Of a stretch of 64,000 bases of DNA, positions 59,143 through 64,000 are shown one piece after another. Numbering within the stretch: the stretch's first letter is position 1; every line of letters starts with the position of its first letter. The DNA comes from F1-60-MAGs149 sp037133755 (lineage in GTDB: Bacteria > Actinomycetota > Thermoleophilia > Gaiellales > F1-60-MAGs149): positions 62,001-126,000 of the forward strand of contig JBAXNN010000002.1 in assembly GCA_037133755.1 (NCBI GenBank), written 5' to 3'. The translations under genes were made by a program, and so were the position numbers. The notes beneath the pieces were generated by a model, which saw nothing but the letters and a program-made list of their open reading frames with translations, was not told where the DNA came from and ran no database searches.

Positions 59143-60062
59143 TCGCGCGCGCGCCGTTCGCGGGTACGTCCGCGTTCGGAGCCGAGGTATTGCGCGGCCT
59201 GCTCGCTGCGGGCGTCGACGTGCCGCTGGTCGTGAGTCAGCCCGATCGTCCTGCGGGGCGTAAGCGCGTCCTCACGCCGCCGCCCGTTGCGGCGCTGGCA
59301 ACCGAGCTCGGGCTGCCCTTGGTGCAGCCTGAGCGGGCGCTTGACGCGCTTGAGGCACTGCGCGCCTGCCAGCCCGCGGCCATCGCGATCTGCGCCTACG
59401 GCCAGCTGCTGCCGGCAGAGCTGCTCGCCGTCTGCCCTTGGCTCAACCTGCATCCGTCGCTCCTGCCGCGCTGGCGTGGTGCCGCGCCGATCGAGCGCGC
59501 GTTGATGGCCGGCGACGACACGACGGGCGTGGCGATCATGCAGACCGTGCTCGCGCTCGATGAGGGGCCGGTCGTTTCGACGGGCCCAATCGCCCTCACG
59601 GCCGACTCCGATACCGCGTACGTCGAAGCCGAAGCGCTGCGCCTCGGCGTGCCCGCTCTGGTTCGCGCGATCACGGCCGCGGCCGATCAATCGCTTTCCT
59701 CGACGCCGCAGGCACTCGCCGGAGCCACGTACGCAGAGAAGCTCGTACGCGAGGACCGGCTGATCGATCCGGCACTGCACGCCACGACGCTCACGCTCAA
59801 TCGCATCCGCGGGCTGCGTCCGCACATCGGCGCACTGCTCGCGCTCGACGACGAGACCTTCACGATCTGGCGCGCCGAGTCCGCCGCCGATGCCGTGGCG
59901 GCAGGCGTGGCTGTGGTCGACGGCGAGCGCCTGCTGGTTGGTCTCGCCGACGGCGCGATTGCGATCAGCGAGTTGCAGACGGCGGGTAAGCGTCCTCTGA
60001 TCACGGCCGAGTGGCTGCGTGGTCGTCGCACGCCCCCGACGCGGGCGACGCGGCCAGCATGA
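59139..60062 (+). CDS. fmt: Methionyl-tRNA formyltransferase, possible CTG start
   Basis: The 307-residue enzyme has NLHPSLLPRWRGAAPI and CAYGQLLP, the folate/formyl-site motifs, and a C-terminal OB-like domain. The N-terminal FAGTSAFGAEVLRGLL, which matches the FAGTPxFA start of Fmt, lies upstream of the first TTG (59,190) with no ATG or GTG in frame nearby. A CTG at 59,139 overlaps the def stop as CTGA, mirroring the ATGA/GTGA overlaps elsewhere. The stop overlaps rsmB by ATGA. Confidence 0.85.
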   Translation: MIARAPFAGTSAFGAEVLRGLLAAGVDVPLVVSQPDRPAGRKRVLTPPPVAALATELGLPLVQPERALDALEALRACQPAAIAICAYGQLLPAELLAVCPWLNLHPSLLPRWRGAAPIERALMAGDDTTGVAIMQTVLALDEGPVVSTGPIALTADSDTAYVEAEALRLGVPALVRAITAAADQSLSSTPQALAGATYAEKLVREDRLIDPALHATTLTLNRIRGLRPHIGALLALDDETFTIWRAESAADAVAAGVAVVDGERLLVGLADGAIAISELQTAGKRPLITAEWLRGRRTPPTRATRPA

Positions 60063-61336
60063 CGCCCCGGGATCCCGCCCGCACCGTCGCGCTCGACGTC
60101 CTGCTTCGTCAGGAGAAAGAGGAGGCCTGGGTCGACCGTGCCTTCACCGCCGAAGCCGCGCGGGCACGGCTGGATCCGCGCGACCGCGGCCTCGCCTCGC
60201 AGCTGACCAACGGCACCGTCAAGGCCCAGCGGCTGCTCGACGCATGTGTGCTTGCTCTCGCCGACCGCGATCCCGCCAAGCTCGATCCGACGACGCGCTG
60301 CATCGTGCGTCTCGGGGCGTACCAGCTGCTGCTGCTCGATCGCATCCCGCCGCACGCCGCCGTCTCGACGGCAGTCGACCTCGCCACGAAGCGCCGGGGC
60401 AAGGGCGGGGCGGGGCTGGTCAACGCCCTGCTGCGTCGCGTCGCCGATGGCGGCACCGAGTGGCTGGAGGCGCTGCCCGACGAGACGATCACCGACGCCG
60501 CGTTGCTGCGCTCGTATCCCGACTGGATCGCCGAGCTGTGGGAGCAGGCGTACGGCCTCGAGGCCGCGAAGGGCCTGATGGACGCAGGCAACGCCACACC
60601 GGAGGTTGCCTTCCGCGTCTCGGCGCTGCGCCTGGGAGCAGACGAGCGCATCGCCGAGGAGTTCGCGCGCCTCGACTGCGCCTTGCGCCCCGATGACGAT
60701 GTACCGAGTGCCTGCGTCGTGGACGGTGCCGTTGACATCGCCGCCACGACCGCCTTCAAGAACGGCGACCTGATCCCGATGAGCCGCAGCGCCCAGCGCA
60801 TCGCGCCGTTCCTCGGCCCCGAGCCCGGCATGCGCGTACTCGACGCCTGCGCAGCGCCGGGCGGCAAGTCGGGCCACATCGCCGATCTGCTCGGGGGCGG
60901 GCAGGGGCTCACCTGCGTGGAGCGCGATCCCGGCCGTGCTCGTGCACTCGCCGAGACGCTGCTGCGACAGGGCGTCGAAGGGTGCGAGCTCCTACCGATC
61001 GACGTCTTCCAACTGCCGCCCGAGCGCACGGGCTACGACCGCATCCTCGTGGACGCGCCGTGCACGGGCCTCGGTACGATCGGCTCGCGCCCCGACGTGC
61101 GCTGGCGGCGCCAGCCCGCCGAGGTCGAGAGCCTTGCGGCCTTGCAGCGCGGCATGGTCGACTTTCTGATCCCCCGGCTCGCGCCCGGCGGTGTCCTCGT
61201 GCTGAGCCTCTGCACCCTCGGCACCGCCGAGTCGCAGTCGGCCGACGACCACGCGATCGACGCCCGCCTCGAGTTGCGTCCCGACCAGGGCAGCGGCGAG
61301 GGCTTCGTCGCCGTGCGCCTGTGCGCTGCGCCGTAG
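60059..61336 (+). CDS. rsmB: 16S rRNA m5C967 methyltransferase RsmB
   Basis: The 425-residue protein has an N-terminal NusB-like domain (ARTVALDVLLRQEKEEAWVDRAF) and a C-terminal SAM methyltransferase domain with DACAAPGGKSGHIA, VDAPCTGLGTIGSRPDVRWRR and the second Cys in SLCTLGTAE. Coupled to fmt (ATGA). Confidence 0.93.
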   Translation: MTPRDPARTVALDVLLRQEKEEAWVDRAFTAEAARARLDPRDRGLASQLTNGTVKAQRLLDACVLALADRDPAKLDPTTRCIVRLGAYQLLLLDRIPPHAAVSTAVDLATKRRGKGGAGLVNALLRRVADGGTEWLEALPDETITDAALLRSYPDWIAELWEQAYGLEAAKGLMDAGNATPEVAFRVSALRLGADERIAEEFARLDCALRPDDDVPSACVVDGAVDIAATTAFKNGDLIPMSRSAQRIAPFLGPEPGMRVLDACAAPGGKSGHIADLLGGGQGLTCVERDPGRARALAETLLRQGVEGCELLPIDVFQLPPERTGYDRILVDAPCTGLGTIGSRPDVRWRRQPAEVESLAALQRGMVDFLIPRLAPGGVLVLSLCTLGTAESQSADDHAIDARLELRPDQGSGEGFVAVRLCAAP

Positions 61337-61361
61337 GGCCCGGGGTGGCATGATCCGCGCT

Positions 61362-62060
61362 ATGGCGAACGACGCGTGGATCACCGAGTTCCAGGTCTGC
61401 CCCTCGATCCTGGCTGCCGACTTCGGCGCCTTCCGAGAGCAGGTGATTGAACTCATGGACGCTGGCGCCCGCACGTTCCACGTGGACGTGATGGACGGCC
61501 ACTTCGTCCCGGTCATCACGTTCGGCCATGAGGTCGTCGAGGCGATTGCCGGCGAGGTCCATGCCCGCGGCGGTGCGCTGGCGGTGCACATGATGGTGCA
61601 GGAGCCCGAGCGCTTTGCGTCGGACTACGCCAAGGCCGGCGCCGACTCGTTCACGATCCACGTCGAGGCCACCCACGACATCCATCGCGCCATGCAGATC
61701 GTCGAGGAGGCCGGGATGATCCCTGGCGTCACCCTCAATCCGGCCACGCCGGTCGCGGCACTCACCGAGGCCGCCCGCTACGCGCGCAACCTGCTGTGCA
61801 TGAGCGTCAGCCCGGGGTGGGGTGGACAGAAGTTCATCACCGCGACCGCCGACCGTCTCCCGCAGCTGCGCGCCCTCGCGCGGCCCGACGCCGGCGTCGA
61901 GGTCGACGGCGGCGTGGCGGCCGACACGATCGTCGGCTGCTACGAGGCCGGGGCCAATCGCTTCACCGCCGGCTCGGCGATCTACAAGCAGAAGAACCCC
62001 GGCGAGGCCTATCAGGCGCTCGTCGAGCAGGTTCGCGCCGCCGGCGCGAGCATCGCGTAG
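61362..62060 (+). CDS. rpe: Ribulose-phosphate 3-epimerase
   Basis: The 232-residue TIM-barrel enzyme interconverts ribulose- and xylulose-5-phosphate. It has CPSILAADFGAFREQV, HVDVMDGHFVPVITFG and SVSPGWGGQKFI with the catalytic and metal residues. The ATG at 61,362 lies 7 nt after a CATGAT box, fitting the leaderless pattern; an ATG at 61,350 is possible. Its product branch also feeds riboflavin synthesis. Confidence 0.94.
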   Translation: MANDAWITEFQVCPSILAADFGAFREQVIELMDAGARTFHVDVMDGHFVPVITFGHEVVEAIAGEVHARGGALAVHMMVQEPERFASDYAKAGADSFTIHVEATHDIHRAMQIVEEAGMIPGVTLNPATPVAALTEAARYARNLLCMSVSPGWGGQKFITATADRLPQLRALARPDAGVEVDGGVAADTIVGCYEAGANRFTAGSAIYKQKNPGEAYQALVEQVRAAGASIA

Positions 62061-62083
62061 TACGACTCGCGTACGCTTTCTGC

Positions 62084-63199
62084 GTGATCGACGACGCCGA
62101 CCGGATTCTGCTGCAGCGCGCGCTCGAACTGGCTGAGCGCGGGGCGCGCACGGCTGCGCCGAATCCGCGCGTCGGGTGTGTGATCGCGCGCAACGGCACC
62201 GTGGTGGCGGAGGGCTGGCACATCGCGCCCGGGCTTGCGCACGCCGAGGCGATGGCGCTCGACGTTGCCCAGGAGGGCGCGCGCGACGCCACGGTGTACG
62301 TGACACTCGAGCCGTGCGCGCACCACGGCCGCACACCGCCGTGCACCGATGCCCTGATCGCCGCGGGTGTAGAGCGCGTCGTGGTGCTGTCGAACGATCC
62401 CGCACCGCACGCGTCGGGGAAGGGTCTGCTGCAACTCGTGGATGCCGGCATCCCGGTCGTCATCGTCGACGACGATGATCCGCTCGCGATCGCCGCGCGT
62501 CGCCAGAACGCGGGCTTCCGCTCGGCGATGACGCTGGGACGCCCGCACGTGACGTACAAGGCCGCGCAGACGCTCGACGGACGTACCGCCACGCGCACGG
62601 GAGACAGCCGCTGGATCTCCGGTCCCGAGGCCCGCGTCCGCGTCCACGAGTTGCGAGCCGAGGCCGGCGCGGTCCTGGTTGGGTCGGGCACGGCTCTCAC
62701 CGACGATCCCGAGCTGACGGCGCGCGACTGCAACCCGCCGGCCGAGACCCAGCCACTGCGCGTCGTCTGGGATCGTTCCGCGCGGCTTGGCGCGGCATCG
62801 CGTCTGGCGCAGACCGTCGCGCATGGCCCCGTGCTGCTGCTCTGCGCGCCCGGTGCCGATGCTGGCCGTCGTGCTGCCGTCGCAGACACCGGTATCGAGG
62901 TCGTCGAAGTTGCCGATCTCCACGCGGGCCTCGCCTTGCTGCATGAGCGGGGCATCCAGACCGTCCTGTGCGAAGGCGGTGCAGGGCTTGCAGGCGCGCT
63001 GCTCGGTGCCGACCTCCTTGATCGCGTGATCGTCGTGACCGCACCCAAGCTCCTTGGCGATCCTGTGGCGCCCGGGATCATCGGCGAGACCGGCACGCCG
63101 TCGGACCAGATGAGCGATGCGCTCGGCCTGGCGGCGTGGTCGTGCGAACGAATCGGTGACGATCTATGGATCGATGCGTGGCTACGAGAGCCGCACTGA
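62084..63199 (+). CDS. ribD: Bifunctional riboflavin deaminase/reductase RibD
   Basis: The 371-residue protein has an N-terminal zinc deaminase (NPRVGCVIARNGTVVAEG, HAEAMAL, PCAHHGRTPPC) and a C-terminal reductase (TYKAAQTLDGRTATRTGDSRWI, VGSGTALTDDPELTAR). It makes the pyrimidine intermediate of riboflavin. A TACGCT box 6 nt before the GTG suggests a leaderless mRNA. Confidence 0.95.
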   Translation: MIDDADRILLQRALELAERGARTAAPNPRVGCVIARNGTVVAEGWHIAPGLAHAEAMALDVAQEGARDATVYVTLEPCAHHGRTPPCTDALIAAGVERVVVLSNDPAPHASGKGLLQLVDAGIPVVIVDDDDPLAIAARRQNAGFRSAMTLGRPHVTYKAAQTLDGRTATRTGDSRWISGPEARVRVHELRAEAGAVLVGSGTALTDDPELTARDCNPPAETQPLRVVWDRSARLGAASRLAQTVAHGPVLLLCAPGADAGRRAAVADTGIEVVEVADLHAGLALLHERGIQTVLCEGGAGLAGALLGADLLDRVIVVTAPKLLGDPVAPGIIGETGTPSDQMSDALGLAAWSCERIGDDLWIDAWLREPH

Positions 63200-63209
63200 C
63201 GGAGGCGCC

Positions 63210-63800
63210 ATGTTCACCGGAATCGTGCAGGAAGTCGGAGAGGTCGAGGAGGTGCAGCCCGCCGAGAACGGCGCGCGCATCATCGTCCGCATGCCGGCGC
63301 TCGCGCCCGAGGTCGGCATGGGCGACTCGGTCGCTGTTAACGGTACCTGTCTGACGGCCGTCGAGCTCGGCAGTGAGCGCATCGCGTTCGAGGCGATGGG
63401 GGAGACCCTGGCGCGCACGACCACGGGTGGACTTGCGAGCGGAAGCGCGGTCAACCTCGAGCCCGCGTTGCGACCCACCGACCGCATGGGTGGGCACGTC
63501 GTCCAGGGGCACGTCGACGCCGTTGGCGAGGTCACGGGCATTCGCGCCGATGGCATCGCAAAGGTGATCGAGATCGCGGCTCCGCCCGCGGTTTTGCGGT
63601 ACGTGGTCGAGAAGGGCTCGATCGCCGTCAACGGCGTCTCGCTCACGGTTTCTGCGGTCGATGACCGCGCGTTCGAGATCTGGCTGATCCCGCATACGTG
63701 CGACGTCACCACGTTCGGCGCCACAGAAGTAGGCGACTCGGTCAATCTCGAAGTCGACATCTATGCGAAGTACGTGGAGAAGTTCACCGCCAACCGGTAG
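63210..63800 (+). CDS. ribE: Riboflavin synthase alpha chain
   Basis: The 196-residue protein has the two lumazine-binding repeats: MFTGIVQEVGEVE and NGTCLTAVEL in the first, GGHVVQGHVDAVGEVT and NGVSLTVSAV in the second. It makes riboflavin from two lumazines. GGAGG lies 4 nt before the ATG. Confidence 0.96.
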   Translation: MFTGIVQEVGEVEEVQPAENGARIIVRMPALAPEVGMGDSVAVNGTCLTAVELGSERIAFEAMGETLARTTTGGLASGSAVNLEPALRPTDRMGGHVVQGHVDAVGEVTGIRADGIAKVIEIAAPPAVLRYVVEKGSIAVNGVSLTVSAVDDRAFEIWLIPHTCDVTTFGATEVGDSVNLEVDIYAKYVEKFTANR

Positions 63801-63863
63801 GACACGGCGGGCAATCTCTACCACTTCGCTACGATGAACCAGCCCCCGTCAACAGGGAATTTC

Positions 63864-64000
63864 ATGCACCAGCCGGAAGCACCGTTTAGCTCGATCGAAG
63901 ACGCAATCGAGGACATCCGCAGCGGCAAGATGATCATCATCGTCGACGCCCCGGATCGCGAGAACGAGGGCGACCTGTGCATGGCGGCCGAGTTTGTGAC
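63864..64000 (+). CDS. 3,4-dihydroxy-2-butanone 4-phosphate synthase (RibB or RibBA), partial
   Basis: The frame runs off the right edge. Its 45 residues include AIEDIRSGKMIIIVDAPDRENEGDL, cut here, the RibB active-site start that acts on ribulose 5-phosphate. The ATG at 63,864 has AGGGA upstream. Whether a GTP cyclohydrolase II (RibA) domain follows cannot be seen. Confidence 0.9.
   Translation, partial: MHQPEAPFSSIEDAIEDIRSGKMIIIVDAPDRENEGDLCMAAEFV

Noticed and set aside
63801..63863. FMN riboswitch before the ribB(A) gene
   Set aside because: The 63-nt gap is too short for the ~150-nt aptamer and shows none of its conserved pieces.
1..64000. tRNA, rRNA, CRISPR arrays, prophage or transposase genes
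   Set aside because: None seen on either strand by eye; a covariance search for tRNAs and small RNAs would be needed to exclude them fully.

Overview
The window is about two-thirds G+C, densely coded on both strands, and uses many GTG starts and 1-4 nt gene overlaps. It holds sepF, yggT, a divIVA-type gene, a MurA with Asp in place of the fosfomycin-target Cys, and many apparently leaderless genes (a TANNNT box 6-7 nt before the start codon). Together with a two-subunit GlyRS (glyQS) and a PPDK with its regulator, this suggests a deep-branching Actinomycetota, perhaps Thermoleophilia. That placement is inference; there is no rRNA in the window. No tRNA, rRNA, CRISPR array or transposase gene was seen.

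Layout. 0-10 kb is housekeeping: ald, a Xer recombinase, a DUF4258/DUF2283-like pair, mutM, a glutaredoxin, recO, a secreted sugar-dehydrogenase-like protein, glyQS, a PPDK regulatory protein and pdxH. 10.3-25.2 kb is a catabolic island: an FCD-type GntR regulator, a leftward operon (FAH hydrolase, extradiol dioxygenase, glutamine-synthetase-like ligase, acetoacetate-decarboxylase-like protein, aldehyde dehydrogenase), and a rightward permease, acyl-CoA-dehydrogenase-like flavoenzyme, NicD-like hydrolase and NicX-like 2,5-dihydroxypyridine dioxygenase. It ends with a divergent nitrilase-type amidase and an HpaB-type monooxygenase. Two matching palindromes of the TTGGATAC/GTATCCAA type lie in the two divergent promoter regions, and one overlaps the -10 of the monooxygenase gene. 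They would tie the two halves into one regulon, plausibly under the GntR protein. recX and an orphan Lrp-type domain gene lie inside the island.

25.4-30.2 kb encodes one ~1,600-residue, probably Tat-exported glycine-rich protein resembling mycobacterial PGRS tracts but without a PE domain. 30.3-33.6 kb is a leftward cupin, GMC oxidoreductase, DUF1330 and methyltransferase operon. 33.8-46 kb carries ppdK, a comB-like gene, a DedA protein, a class V aminotransferase, an HD hydrolase, murA, a PIN toxin-antitoxin pair, ridA, a CCA-type nucleotidyltransferase and an M50 peptidase. 45-56 kb holds a division cluster (yfiH, yggS, sepF, proC-yggT, divIVA, traR, lspA, rluD). It is interrupted by a glutamine-synthetase-like/C26 amidotransferase pair, a GFA-type protein and a secreted beta-propeller/formylglycine-enzyme-like fusion. 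56-64 kb is rpsB-tsf-pyrH, then def-fmt-rsmB-rpe and the riboflavin genes ribD-ribE-ribB(A).

Non-coding highlights are a 187-bp double-hairpin element present twice (10,983 and 55,806) with compensatory changes in both stems and a 55-nt spacer of fixed length but divergent sequence, and a 114-bp REP/MITE-like element at 37,191 with 28-bp perfect terminal inverted repeats.
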